Shown here in pieces: positions 35,772 through 49,996 of a stretch of 64,000 bases of DNA. The position numbers and the translations under genes are program-made. The DNA is from Galbula dea. Lineage: Eukaryota; Chordata; Aves; Piciformes; Galbulidae. Below the pieces are notes generated by a model, which saw only the letters and a list, made by a program, of their open reading frames with translations, was not told the DNA's origin and ran no database searches. The stretch is taken from positions 2,164,598 to 2,228,597 of the forward strand of contig VWZX01012694.1 of the NCBI GenBank assembly GCA_013399015.1, read 5' to 3'. Numbering within the stretch: position 1 is the first letter of the stretch; every line of letters begins with the position of its first letter.

Positions 35772-36344
35772 ATGAATGCTAACATTTGTGTCTAGTCTGT
35801 GCTAACTTCTTGGTGGTGGTAGAGGCTGATTGGACTCACAGTCAGTGGGCCAAATCCTCCTCTTGGTCAGCTCACTGGGAGCTTTGCTATGGGCTTGAGT
35901 GATGTCTGGATGAGATTCAGGGTCCGGCCTGTGCCATGAATGTCCGTAGAGGAAAAGCAATAATGCTCACATGGGAACAGCTGCTCTCTAAAGCCATTTG
36001 AAAAATAAATAGCTCTGTAATAACTTGGCACAGAGTTGTTCCCAATGTGGAGAAGACCACCCTTGTAGATTAGGAAGGGGAAGTTTGTAGTAAAAGAAAC
36101 CTGGGACAGATTAAACCAAAAGTCCTTGTAATCCATTTTCTTTCTTATAGAAAGCTGCTAGTACCAAATGCACCAGAGAAAGCTGTAAAAACTTTTTATC
36201 ACAAAAAATCAGACATTAGTATGCCTCGAAGTGAAACATCACTCATAGCCCCAGACAGTTAATGGGTGCTTTTTGCTTTTGTCCCTGCAAGGCTTATCTT
36301 GCACTAATATAAATGCAAATATTCTCAATCATATAAGGGTAGCA
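35772..36344. other. Intergenic spacer between two CR1 copies
   Basis: No recognisable gene. The minus-strand 89-codon ORF at 35867-36136 has no known motif. Confidence 0.5.
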
Positions 36345-36832
36345 TCATCCCTATTTTCAGAAGGGGTAGAAGAGAGGACCCGGAGAGCTACAGGCCAGTG
36401 AGCCTCACCTCTGTGCCTGGGAAGAACATGGAATGAATTGTCATGCAAGCAATGTTAAGGCACATGCAAGACAAAGACATGATGCTGGAAAGTCACCATG
36501 GATTCACTAATGACAAATCGTGCTTGACCAATCTGGTCGCCTTCTATGATGGAGTGACTGCAACAGTTGACAAGGGAAGACCAATTGATGTGATCTACCT
36601 AGATTTCTGTAAGGCCTTTGACAAGGTTCCACATGACATCCTTATCTCTAAATTGGAGAGAGAGGGATTTGAAGGGTGTACCACTAGATGGATTCTCATG
36701 GAATTCAAGAAGCACTTGGACAATGCTCTTGGACACATGATGTGACTTCGGGGTTGTCCTGTGCCTAAATAGGAGTTGGACTCAATGATCCTTGTGGGTC
36801 CCTTTTGACTCAGGATACCCTGTGAATGGACA
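36345..36832 (+). mobile_element. CR1 LINE with internal deletion (RT fragment joined to 3' end)
   Basis: The first part reads as CR1 reverse transcriptase: SYRPVSLTSVPGK, HHGFTNDKSCLTNLVAFYDG and DVIYLDFCKAFDKVPHD. After about 36693 it jumps straight to the CR1 3' end (AAGCACTTGGACAATGCTC, GAGTTGGACTCAATGATCC), so the rest of RT is missing. One in-frame stop interrupts the upstream part. The 100-codon ORF at 36443 is a remnant of this element, not a host gene. Confidence 0.93.
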
Positions 36833-39800
36833 TGGCTCTGTAATGCTCTGTAAGCAATGTTAGAAGCTATTCCAGTCCCCACAGGGATAATTAGGTAAGG
36901 ACGTAGCTACAGGAGTAGGTGTCTTTCATTTCCTGAAGTTCATTCTTCTGTTTGCAGTGTCCCTTTGGTACAAAACTGAGTAAGTCAATTAGATTCTTTA
37001 ACAAAAGTTGATTTAAGAGATTTGTTAGACTGCTGTCCTAAAAACACACCCTTTGGGAGTGATAGCCCCTTCAGGATCAAAATGACCAGAGTGAGCAGAG
37101 CTTGCCTGACTTGGAGGAATGAAGATGAATCCTAAGAACGTAGAACTCTGGAGGAATTTCAGATCTAAACTGTGGGGTTTCAGAAGGGATTAGTTGTACT
37201 GGATATGGAAGGATGTAGGAAAAACTAAGAAAAAAACCCAACCAGCATCTTTCTCTACTTCTTGCAGTTTCTGAGATCCTTCTTGCTTAAAAATTACTTT
37301 ATGAAAGAAGTGATAAAGTCTTAAAAGACAGACAGTTTTTCAATCTAGTAATCCCAGGGTGGAACAGTTTAGCACAAAGAAGAAAGCCCATTTGCTCTCT
37401 ATTTACAAACTAAATTTGATTAGAGAACTTCCAGGGAACAACTGCCTGATTAAATTAAGCTAACGCTTGTGTATATTGACTATAGTACAAATGATTATAC
37501 TGAGAGAACATGAACGCTGAGAAGAAATTGTGTTACTATAACTGAACTGCAATTACATTTCTGGTATCACCGCAGGTGGACATGCAAGAAGAAGGAATGT
37601 CTCCAGCAGATACTGCTGGCCGAAGATTTCAGATTTCAACCCCATACAATGTAACATGTATCAATAGCAGTACACATATGGATGAATACTCAAAGTGGAA
37701 ATAAATGTTTCAGAAGTCACACTTCCTAGCAGTAGTGAGAATCAGAACCTCATGTTTGAAACTTGTTGTCACTTTTGTGGGGGAATATCTGAAAGCCTTA
37801 ATTGTCCATGGATCCAATCATGAGGTGATGATCATTGACAAGAGTGCTGAGAGCTCTGAGCTCCCTTTGCAGTCAGAGTGGGAAGATGAGGATATTCAGT
37901 ACTTTGCAACGGCAGCGGCATCCTGCCTCTTCAAACATGTACTGTTTTCTGAAGGTCAGAACAACTGTTGTCACTAAACAAACAACAGGAGCTCAGCTGG
38001 AGTCCCAGCTGTGCTTGGGCTGACAGCTTCAATTCCCTACCTTGGCTTTGAAGAAATCTGTTTCTGACTCTGGAGGAGAAACAAGACATTTGAACTGCCA
38101 CTCACAGAAGACTGTTCCTTCCCATGACTTTCATGTCTCCTTGAATTGCATCTCCTACTGCCAGCATAAAAGGGAAGCCAACCCTGGTGATGTCAGTAAG
38201 ATTCCTCTGATTGGGCTACATGTCTTCAAAGAGCTGCTCCTCAGAGGAAACCTGGAGCAGTGCCTAGACCATGGGCAAGCTTCTAACCTTGGAGAAACAT
38301 TTACGTTATTGAATGGGGCCAAGGGGCACTGGCAGCCTGTCCCTCTTTTCATCAAATCAATCTGGCACCAAGGAACAATTCCAGCAAAACAGTCCAAAGT
38401 AAACACTATGATTGTGAGAAGGATAAATGACACAAGAAGCCAAAGGAGTCCTTGAAGAAATGGTGTGGTGATTTCGTTAGACCAGCTACTGTCACAGCTC
38501 CATCATGTACAAGCACAAGGTGATGCGGTCTTGAAAGGTAAGAGAGTTCTGCAGGAAGGATGGGCCATATTCTCACTTCAGAAAAAAGCTTCAAAAATCC
38601 TAGCTCTGAAGCTTGTGAAATGAATAATGGAGCAAATTCACCTCTAAGAATGCTTAAAGATGATTGTTCTCTCTCGATGTATGTTGATACTGACTGTTTA
38701 GTTTGGTTGTTTTTTGTTAATACATAACAGATCTTTCCTAAATCCAGGGCTATGATAATGGGAATACTTTCAGTGTCCTAAATCCCATAAATAACACCAG
38801 TGTGTGCAGTATATTATTTTAACTTGTATTGGTAGCTAAGCTGTTATGCAACTTGATGAAAGGAATATGGGATCTTTTAATGCTACTGTCCTCAAAATCT
38901 GTTGAGTTAGATTTATTCAGAAAAGTGAGCCTCTTTGAAAGCTAAGTCCCATTTTGCAGAATGTATGGTTGTCTAGCAGTCCTTTTGCTTGAGGTCCAAA
39001 TCTTTGTCTTCTGTCTTTCTGAGAGTGTGGTGATTATATAGGGTAGTGTAAAGTGAAGCAAACAAAACTTACTCCTGCCTGTAGTAACTCTGTGATAACT
39101 GCTTGTTATGGACCTGCCAGCTTTTGCCTGATGCCCTGTCTTACCCTGCGCTCCCACAGCTGTGGGGGGACCTGAAGGCTGGGTGCTGCGCTCAGTGACA
39201 GGACTTATGAGGTGTAGGGGACCCGGGGGGCTAAGAGGGTTGCCCAGGAGGCTCCACTGGGGCAGAACACAGCAGCTGGGGCCTGTCTTATGCCACAACC
39301 AGGAGCATGGCAGACAGAAAGGCACTAGGGCAGACTCAGCTCCAGGTATTGAGCTTCTTCCTAGGAAGAGGCCAAGGTTAAGCTAGGACAGAGGCCTGTG
39401 GGTGGGCAACCAGGGTCAGACATGGCTGCAGGAAAACATGTTGAGGATGAAGGACGGAGCCTTGTCTGAGGCAATCTCCTGGTCAAGGTGTTTTCCTCCT
39501 TATCCCCCACAGCACCTCCTACCATGGGTGACAACTCTGTCTGCCATTATCTGAAACCCTGTAAGGGAGGTAGGGAGGCCACACAGGCTCCTGACAAACT
39601 GGTGTTATTCAGATGTACCCCATTATTATTCTAAACTTATCTAGTCTAGAAGTTTTGGCAGGGCTGTGTCTTTCATAAAGTTTTAGATATTTTATGGTTC
39701 ATACCAGGTTATGAAATCCAATGGTCTTTCAGTGAGACACAAAAGCAGTCCTGCCTGCCAAACTAGGCAGTTCAGAGCTGCGAGGACTGTGTGAAAGGTT

Positions 39801-42800
39801 TCTGCAAACTACAGAGATCAGTTAAAAATGCATTTTTGCTCATTTTATGTGAAATGAGAAAATTAGATGCATAATCCTACACAGGAATTAGAGCCAGAAG
39901 TTGTATCTGCTTCCTAGAGTTGCTTTTCCCTCTCTCATGTTTCAATACCAAGCTTTGCCTTCCAGCAGGCAGCAGTTGTACCACTGCATGAATTTCTGCT
40001 GCCTCTTCACTTGGAAATTAGCTGGGACAGGCTGTGTTGAAGTAAAGCTTCAGATTTTCTGGCATCCCACTAGAAACAACCTTTGACTTTTTCAGATGAG
40101 TTATGATAATAATCCAGGCCAGTCTGGTGGAGGCTTCATCCTTTTCAAGAAATTGTTACAAAGAAACATCAGTGTTTTATTTTCAAAGTTATAAAAGTGT
40201 TTTCCCCATTTTCACTTATCTCTGCTTTTACTGGTGCACATTCAGAAGTAAAAGCTCAGCCCTGCAGCTTTGTTTGGATTGATGGAAGAACCAATCTGCA
40301 CCCCTTCACACTTTTTAAAAGGGTTGTGTGTGAAACAAGAACTTCACAGGAACCAGCCACAGTTGCAGATCAGTGGTCTCACTGTGCTTTCAAGAGTGTA
40401 AAAAGTTTTTGTAATAGCCTCTTCCCACTGCAAACTATGGTTAATTTTGTAGGTTTATATATTTATATTGTTGAATTAGTACATATTAAACAAATGTCAC
40501 ATAACATGTGGCCTAAGACACTTTTGCCATGCTTAATTTCTATAAGTCAGTCCCTCCCCATCAATGATACTTATGATTTAACAAGGTGTTTCAACATCAT
40601 TTATAGTTTCTTTTTGATATAGCAAGAAAAATGCTTAACATGAGCACTGGTAGAATAAATAGAATGGCCTCAGATTATGAGCCTGTGTTCAAAGAGCTCT
40701 GCAGGTGCGGGTGGGATTAAGGTTGTAGGGACTGAAGAATCAGACAACAGAGAAACCTGTTCAGAAGAAGTGTCTGAATACCTGCTTTTTGATAATATTT
40801 ATCATTAAGAGGGTAATAATAATTAGGAAATGTTTTAAATCTTTTGCCAGATGCCCAATGCCAAAGCTGCAGACAAAGGGCATCAATTTTTATTATTTCA
40901 AGTCAGACTAGTTTAAATGGAAATTGGAATCAACTACACATGTTGTGAAAGCCATAGGTGCACACACACATGGTGTTCTTTTTCAGGTCAGCAGATGAAT
41001 TTTCAGGTATTTCACACTTTCATGAACTTTACACTGCATGTACACATAGATGTGCCCATATCATAATGTAAAATTTCATAAACAGTGTAATTTCATATAT
41101 TTTTAAGACAACATGGATTGATATTAAGGCACTGTATAAGAAACAAAAGGACAGAAGAATTACAAATAGGATGAAACATTACAGATTTTCTTATTGTATA
41201 GGCACATTAATCTTAATTAAGTGAATAGAAAATAATTTAAAGGTTATTTTTAGTCCAAGTTTGAGTAGAAAATAAATGTTGTCACAACCAACGCAGGAGT
41301 AACTGTGTATCAGTTATAGTAGATATTTACCACTGTGGACCTTAGGAAAAAGACTTTCTTTTAATAAACTCTTTATGTAAACCTTTTAGGGCCATTGTCT
41401 TGCCCTGCTTTTTTGTCAGTCTCAGTTTTGTTTAATCTCTCCTTGTAACTCCAATTTTACAGGCAGTCGATCAGTTTTCAGCTGTCTGCAGTTAGTTCCC
41501 CTTTTTTGAAATACAGAGCCCTACCCATTACATAGCTATCCAGTAGGCAATGTCTACCCAGTGCAGCAGAAAGCAGACACAACATTTATTCTACAGGCAG
41601 GACTCTTTCAGTATGCAGTCCTGCTTTGCTTGGTTTTTTGTTTTTTTTTTTTTTTTAGCTGTATAACACTGCTGACAGATCAGCATGTTACCAACTGTTA
41701 GTCTCACATCACACCCTTTAGTTGTGACTGTCCATCTTGTATTTGTTAGCTTATTTCTTTCAGAGATTGCCTATCACTTGTTCTGATAAATTTCATCCAA
41801 CATTTTTTCAGACTAGACTATGTCTGAGATATATAAGTATTGAAATTAGTGTAGTTTGCTTAGTGTTCTCCAAGGGTTAATCTGGTTTCTGAAAAGGCTT
41901 GTAAGAACACACCAGCAACAGATGTGGTACAAAATAAAGTTTTTTGTGTCTTTTGAGGTCACAAACCCAGTTTCAGCTGCATTTTATACTAGGCAGACAG
42001 GAAAATATTTCTGTTTGCCAGAGTTCCTTGGTTTGATTTACACATACATTGGGCCAGGTCTCATTCGCTTATCAAAAAAAGGTTGTCTTGGTGTTCCCAT
42101 AATGTTCAACCTGAGGTATTCTTTATTGCACTAAACAGAAGAAAAGCTTGGAAAGCTTGATCATGAAGCCAGATTTGCTTTCAAGAACAGTGAGATTTGG
42201 ATAGCTGTCTAGATTGAGAGTTTCTGCAACAAGATGCCCTGAGGATCTGACAATGTGAGCAAGCACTGCCTAAGTGCTTTAATAAACTTTCTGGAAAGGG
42301 GAGGAATGGCTACCCTCTGCAGATACCACTGGTAAGTTAACTAGTCTTCATCACTGCCTAGAGAAGAGTGGCTTGTCTGGGTTGCTTGGGGCCCCTGGAG
42401 CAGTATGTGCTCTTCCTTTAAAATTCTCTGTTACCATTTTTCAGGACACACTAAGTGCTTTTTTTGCATCATCTTGTCTCGAGGGGATTAAAATTATGTG
42501 GAGAATCTGTAGTATGCACTTGTACTCATTAACCTCCCAAGTTGCTTCATAAACATACAAACACATTATACTGCAAGGGGATTGCACAACACTATTCATT
42601 AATCCATGTCAAGAGTATAGTCTCAATCTTCGTAATCTTTGGAAATCTACTCAAGAAATATAACCCCTGTAAGACCCCAGAACTCTTTTCTCATGACAAG
42701 TGAGGGTTAGATAAACCACAGTGGGGTTCTGTCGTGCATCTCTCTTGCATTTGTTTTATTTACTAATTTTTTTTACTCACTCCCTTTAAAGCTTTCAGAA

Positions 42801-45529
42801 TGAAATAGCATTGCTTAAGTAGAGGAAAAAGAAATTCAAGCCAAGGTTGGACAAAGAAACAGGAATATTTATAGTTCAGACAATTCTATAATTGTTTTGT
42901 CTGGGTCAAAATGATCTATCAGAGCTTCCCTGGCAATGAAAACTAGAATGAAAAATTCAGGGCAAATCTGATTAAATTTATACAATATGAATGGATGAAC
43001 TAGATCCTTCTAATGATAGACACATTCTTCTCTGTGCACATTCTTATGTTTTTGGTGTGCTTGTTGATTGCAATGCAGTATCCCTTGGAGGTTCCAGTGA
43101 TCATTAGGACCCACTCTGTAAGTAGAGGGCAGGAGACTGTTTTCTGTTGAAAGGTCCTGCGATGGAAACAAGCAGGCTCAGGAAGGGGAGGAAATACAGA
43201 TGACACATGCTAATTTACAGATCTGTTTTTTAATAAAATCTCATTTTTTTTTTATTATTCCAATTTTTATCCACCAGTGACTTTTAATAGTATTGGCTAG
43301 AGTTTACTTACTTTGACTTTGACAGTATATCAAATGTGACCTAGAGCAGTGGTTGGTAAGAAAGAATAAAAAAGATAATAGATAAAGCGAAGGCAGAGAC
43401 AGACAAAAGTGGAAGGGTGGTAAAAGTGAACTGAAGGAACCGTCTCTCTTGTCAGATAGATGAACTTGCTAAAGGAACAGAAGGAAAATTATGTAGAGGG
43501 TACAGTTTTATAACCATATCAATCCCTGAAGATCATTGGAGAAACTGTTTACTGCTGGAACCAATCCTCAATGCAATTATGACACAGATTTTCTCTCAGG
43601 TACACAACTTTCTGACAAAGGGGAGAGTAGAATAAGGCCTAGTTCCTTTGTTAACTTTCCCTGTGCATCTTCAGTGAGTGGATGAGATGGGGACAATTTT
43701 TTTAAGAGATCACTTCATTTCCTCTTTCTGTAGTGCTGTTGGAACTGCATCTGCTGAATTTTCCAGGATGTAAGTCAAAACACTAGGAGATCGATTTGAA
43801 CTGTCCTGTGTTAGCATCTTAGGTGAGAGCAAGTGTGTGCTTTTGAGAGGATTTTCCTGATCACTCCCACTATCCATGTGGTTCTTGCTGCAGAGTTGCC
43901 CTGGAGTGTGTGAACTTGGTGCTTTTTGAATGAAACTAAAGCAGCAGATGCACTTCAGAAGCAAGTCCCATGCCTTGCCATTAGGATTGCAACTGCCTGG
44001 CAAGTTCCATGCCTTGCTGACGAGATTTCAGTCCACAGGACAGACAAAAGCCAAAGTGTCCTGTCTGCTGTCCTTGAAACCAGTGGAGCCATTTGTCCCT
44101 CGCTGAAGTGGCATATTTGTCTGTCCTTCCACTTTTTTGTCTACTTTTAAACTTCCAAATAGAGGTGATGTTTCTCTGAAGACCCACTGAGACTGAACTG
44201 AAATCTTGCTCTGGCTTCATTTTGTGAGCTGCCTCCTGGGAACCTGAATTTTTGGGTCAGGGAGTCACAAGTGCTCACATGAGAGTAATGTCCATTGTTA
44301 CTCCTTATCACTGCTAGCTAAAAAGTTTACATGACTCATGCCAAGCCAACATAACTGTTTGGTACTTATGGGGAATGAAAATAAAAATACAGAAAACTGC
44401 AAAGATGTTAAATAGTGCCCTCATCATCCTTCTGATTTAGCTGTAACCCGAAGCTGAAAAGTACCATGCCAGATTCCAAGTCAAAAAAACTTTAAAAATC
44501 TTTAAAGAGTGAGTGAGTCATCACTGGAATAAAGTTCAAAGTTCTAGCTGACATGAAATTTACTAAAAAAGAATTATTTTTTCCCCTGAAAAGCTCCTCT
44601 GTAGAGTTTGAGATGTACAGATGACAAGATTTTGCATAAGTTTTTTCCTCTCCTGTCTTGATAAATGCAGTGATATTGAATTCCTCTTCTACACTCAAAT
44701 GTATGAATGGCTTAGAAACACTTAAGCTCACTCTGCTGTACAAGGCAGCATCAAAACAATCCAGACAAGTTTTGAAAAACATGTGAAAAACAAACAAAAA
44801 GTGTGTCAGTCATGTTCTTTGCTCTGTGGGTCTATACTGCAATCTATTTCACCATAGAAATGCACTTTAGTGAAGGAGACACATTATTTCTTTTATGTGC
44901 ATAGGGACATTTTAAACAAAACAGTAGTAACTATAACATGGATTCTAGCTTTAGCTTATTGTGCCAAAAGCAGTTGGCCCTGACTCCTGGAGCAGGGTTC
45001 AACTGGTAAGTATTCAACAAATGTATTTTTTCTGGATCCTTTTCTTTCTCTATGGTGTATGTGTGCTCTGTTTTTTTTAATTGAACCTTATCCCTCTGAT
45101 GTATTTTTGGTGCACTCCTCAAAATTTGTTTTGTCAGAATATTTTTGTTTATATTTAGGTCAAGCCTAGAAAAATACCTGTGTCATTTTCACTTTTTAAA
45201 ACCTGATCAAAACAAGGTATTTTATATCTTTACTGGAGCACACAAAATATAACCTGTGAAGTGGGTAACTCAGTGTGGAAATTATACAATGATATATTGT
45301 ACCTTGGTTATTGGGTCTGTGCTGCTAAGCTATGTGGTCAAAACAGACCATCTATGAGAAAATTTCAATGTTATTAATTTCAAAGTAGGCTTGCAGTTTT
45401 CAAGGTTGAAATTAGCCAAATAAATTTTACTAGCAATGACTACATTACTATATTTATGTAGGGAATGAGCCCAATTTATAGGCCAGGTGTAAGTAAGGAA
45501 GTAGAGGAAGAAGAAAGAGCTTGGCTAGA
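36833..45529. other. Intergenic region, no gene recognised
   Basis: Mostly AT-rich. A GC-richer, CpG-poor patch lies at about 39120-39430. ORF-bearing but unrecognised sequence spans about 37560-38460. A poly-T tract is at 41638-41656. A 19-bp near-identical direct repeat occurs at 43961 and 44000. No splice-joined coding structure or known domain could be assembled. Confidence 0.55.
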
Positions 45530-46026
45530 GCCCCTATTACAAGACACATATGGCAGTGCTGGAGGGAGTCCAGAGAAGGGCCACGAGAATGATCAGAGGG
45601 CTGGAGCACCTCTCCTACGAGGACAGACTGAGAGAGTTGGGGTTGTTCAGTCTGCAGAGGAGAAGGCTCTGAGAAGACCTTATTGTGGCCTTCCAGTAGT
45701 TGAAGGGGGCCTACAGGAAAGCTGGTATGGAACTTTTTAGGATGTCAGGTAGTGATAGAACCAGGGGAAATGGGTGTAAGCTAGAGGAGGATAGATTTAG
45801 ATTGGATATTGGGGGGAAGTTCTTCACCATGAGGGTGGTGAGACACTGGAACAGGTTGCTCACAGAGGTTGTGGAAGCCCCATCCCTTGAAGCTTTTAAG
45901 ACAAGGCTTGATGGGGTTTTGGGCAACCTGATCTAGAGAAAGGTGTCTCTGCCAGGCAGGGGGGTTGGAACTAAATGATCTTTAAGTTCCCTTCCAACTC
46001 TGACAATTCTATAGTTGTATGTTTCT
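45530..46026 (+). mobile_element. CR1 LINE 3' fragment (end of ORF2 plus 3' UTR)
   Basis: About 500 bp in sense orientation. The end of ORF2 includes GGACAGACTGAGAGAGTTGG, TTCTTCACCATGAGGGTGGT and AGACACTGGAACAGGTTGC. The 3' UTR follows with GGTTGGAACTAAATGATC and a decayed octamer tail. The best preserved CR1 copy here. The ORFs at 45465 and 45700 and the antisense ORF at 45711 belong to it. Confidence 0.94.
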
Positions 46027-49000
46027 GTAGGTTTGTCTTGCTACTAGCTGGCAAAAATCACAAGTGTGTATATATATCTTCTCTAAGAAATGCCACTTTG
46101 GGGGATTTAGAAGCAGTTAGGTTATCTAAGGACACTGAAGCCTGAAATCTAAATAAAAATAAATCTAAATAAAGAGAGGCTGCTGCATGGCTCTGCCAAT
46201 AGAATCATCTGCCTTGATGTTTCTCTGTAAAACTATGCATCTGATTTCCAACTGTTTGCATTATCAATGCCTATGCTAGGGAGATTTTTAAACAATGCTG
46301 CAGAAATTGTCTGTGACAGGGGAGTGTGAGACTGTCTAAACTATCTGTATAACCCACAGCTGAGGAGAACACTTTTGGAAAAATGTGAACCATGGCCACA
46401 GGCCAGGAACACCAATAGCTTGAAAGTTGGTCTCACACAACCATGAAGTTAAAAACTGTATAATTGGGGTTCCTTAGTCTTGAGAATTCCTTCTGAGAAA
46501 GATTTGTATATGGTACAAATGCCCAGAATATGGGAATCCCTAAAGAAACGCTAATGTGTTTGTCTGTCTTTGTTACACAGAAACAAAACAAAGCAAAACA
46601 AAACAAAGAAGGAGAAAACAAAGCTTTTTTGGCAGAGGCGTAAATGTGTCATTGGGTAAAAATTCTGCAGCTGGCTAAAACCATAGTTGACAAAGTTAAT
46701 TACACACAAGAAGATGTCAGGATATAGCTCAGACAGCAAGAGGGAATGGAGCAGTGGTTTGGTCGTGGCAGTCAGAGTTCTCTCATCAGGGAATTGCTGA
46801 GATTGCATGCACAACCCTGGGCACAAGTCCTGGCCAGAGGAATCCAGCCTGTGGCATGTGAGAGTGGAGGCTGAAACCCATTTGTGGACATGTGCTCAAA
46901 GCAGATGTGGCTGTTTAGAGATCTGATTTTTCCTTAAAGAAAGATATCAGATATAGTGTTTGGAATTAAGGTTAGTTCTGGTTTTAGTCATTCAAAGGTT
47001 CAAACAAATACACAGATACTCGATATCTAAGTGACCAAAAGTGCATGACTGCAAAACTGAAATCTTGCCTCTGTTTGCTAAGTGGAAGAGCCATGTCTCC
47101 ATGGCAGTGCAATAGTGAGAGTGGGATGGTGTAGCCTAGGTCACTGTTGACTATAATACCGAAGCACCAGCAAAGAGCAGTAGATTGTTTTAGGTAGGTG
47201 AAGCAGATGCAGACAGCTATTGACCAAAACATTGTGGTACTGTGTCTTTGGATACTGAATGACTCGTTTAGCTTCTACCTTGCTTCAGAAAGTATTGCAC
47301 TGAATAGAAAATGGTCTAAAACCTCCTGTATTTACCTGAAAAACTCTTAAATTTGGTGGTAAAGACATGGAGTCAAATTCTGTCATCATTGAAGGCAACA
47401 TCAACCTCTTGACTTTCCCTGGAGCTCGAATTTCACTCATAATGAGCATGCTTTTTTACTGTCTTGCTAACAAAGTGATAACCTGTTATGACCCACTTGG
47501 TATATTTTCCCATGTCTAAAGCAGAACATGCTCCTCTGAGGTTATTCTGGGAGATGCCATTCTGCAAGCAACTCTCTCTTACCTGGAATGAGGACTTGGG
47601 ATACTCACATAGTACCATTAAGCCCTTATGTGTGGTCCAGGACCAGCCTATGGAGTAGCTAGGGGGAAAAGGTGTGCTACCCAGAAGAGTGAGTGGGCCA
47701 AATACCACGTCTGATACTGCTTCCACTTCATGGAAATTAATGTGGAAAAGTTATGTATGTAGCTGTCCTGAATAACCAGATGATATTTTTATTTCTCTTT
47801 CTGTTCTAGTGTTTAACACTCATTGCTGCCTTGTTTCTTAAGTGGAAAATCTCCACATCAAACTTTGATGATATTATAGGCCTTTAAACTGCCATGCACT
47901 ACGCTGGAGTTGACAGGAAAGTCCAAGTCTCCTGTCTGCTGGCTCATACCCTACAGCTGCAGGAAGTCTCAAATTTTTTACACAGAAAGAATTTCTGACT
48001 CCAAAATTATTTCCAGGAGCTCTCCACTATGAGAACTATCTAAAGGACAGAAATCAAAGCAGGAACTATTGAAAGAGCTGCACTGCATATGGTCACAAAC
48101 TATGTTCTAAGAGAAAAAAAATCTGTAGTACTTGATATAGTAATTCTGAAGGTAGGAGTTTTACCCCCAGTTCACATATTTTACCAGCATTATCTCTAGT
48201 AAGAGGAATATCTGAAAGGCTTAACAATGGCATGTGTAAGAACAAAGCAAAGAGCTGCTAATAGCATCACTTTCTAGGCAACTTGTCAGAAAAGTGGGAT
48301 GAAAAAGCATTTTAAAAATATTAGCTACTTATACTTACAACATTATTTTTATTTTTCAGGGAAGGAGATCCTTTTGCATACACACCATCATGATCTATTT
48401 TAGAACCTGAGTTCAATGTTTGACAACTAATATACAGTTATCATTACTTATTCATAATACTCACTTCACTGCCATATTTGGGCCCCTCAAAGGGGTGGTT
48501 TTGAGATTACCTGTCTGGAAGGTTATTGATGAGCACCAAAGGCACAGCAACAACCCCCAGGGGAAATATTTTTTTAATCTTTTTAAAAAAATTTTAATCA
48601 GTCATTTTTGCCCAAGTTTTTCTTTTGAAGTTCAGCATGTCCCCCAATTTCTTTTCTACGTATGCACTTTCAACCCAAAAAATCAGAAGTTATATGCAAG
48701 AGACAGTCTTCTGCAGTCAGAGGAGACTGTTTCATCTTCCACAATTAGAACTGAATTTTTAACACTGGTGTCTTACAAAAAAAATAGGAGGAAAAAAGGA
48801 GACATAAGAGGCAAAGAACAGTTCTTAGAATATTTTTTCCTCCTAAATTTACTTTAATGATGTTTCATGTCTAAAAGCCAAAAAATGTGGTAAAAAGAAA
48901 AAATACAAACCAAAATCCAAATGCTATCTGTCCTAATCAAACAAGCAGCCAAACAAATACAAATGAATTCCAGAAAAATCCATACTATGCACTCTCCGGT

Positions 49001-49996
49001 GTCCAAAAATAATATTTTACCTCATGTTTCCATTACTTCCCTTTACAACACAGAACTGTGCTTGGCAAGACATCTTTGTATTGTTCCTTTAATAACATTA
49101 ATCAAATGAATGTCTACACTGCAGTCACTCATGTTTGAATCTTGTGTAGACAAACTTCTCTAAGATTTCAATGAGCTATCATGGGTACTTCTATCAAGAC
49201 AGCTGTGACACCACAGAACCCAACTTGGGCATGCCTATCAAGCAGCCAGGTTTTCTTGGGCTTCTTTATTTTTCACCTTGAATCTCTGTTAAAGTAGAAA
49301 TAGAATACATGCCTAGGCTTACTGGTAGCCTTTGCAGGACAGATGGTTTTATCAGATTTCTGTTCCTCTGGAGAAACTAAGCATGCTCTCAGACATATAG
49401 CCAAGATTTCAGACTGCTGCATGCTTTTGTTGGAAACACTGCTCCTCCACGCTGTCATGGATTACTAGATGCAGCCAGCCTAGCACTGTGTGACTGCACA
49501 GGTTCCAGGAAGTGTTGGCTAAACCCCTTGAACATCTTCTCATGTGGTCTGCACATGCAGCAGAAGTTAAATGCCTCCTGTGCACATCAGATTTGCTATT
49601 CATGCACAGAAAAAAATGCATAGCAGCTTTAATTCTCATGGATGGGCTGTTTCACGTTTGCTCACATTTTGCTGTGTGCAGGATATCATACTTTGTTAAA
49701 ATGACATGGTCTTGGGAGGGGTTTATTAATATTATTTAGAAGCAAATATAATTCTGTGGAATCAAAGTGTTTTATTCCTTTTTTTGATTATCAAGTAGGT
49801 AGGATATCATTACCACTTAAATAGTATGTGATGTGAAAAACAAAGCAAACCTAAATCAATACATTTTCTCTTGTTAAATTGGTAAACAGTTTAGATAAAT
49901 GTTGAATTTTCTGCCTTGGTATCAAATGTGTAAGATTTCATCATCAGTTATATTGTCCAAAATTCATAGTTGACTCTATGTTCTGTTCTGGCATTT

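Noticed and set aside
36443..36745. 100-codon ORF with a reverse transcriptase-like motif as a host gene
   Set aside because: It is part of a truncated, internally deleted CR1 LINE.
45465..45936. Two ORFs of 91 and 78 codons
   Set aside because: They lie within the CR1 3' fragment and reflect its old ORF2 sequence.
48420..48857. 145-codon ORF as a possible novel gene
   Set aside because: Contains Phe/Lys-rich low-complexity stretches from A/T runs, no domain and no supporting context.
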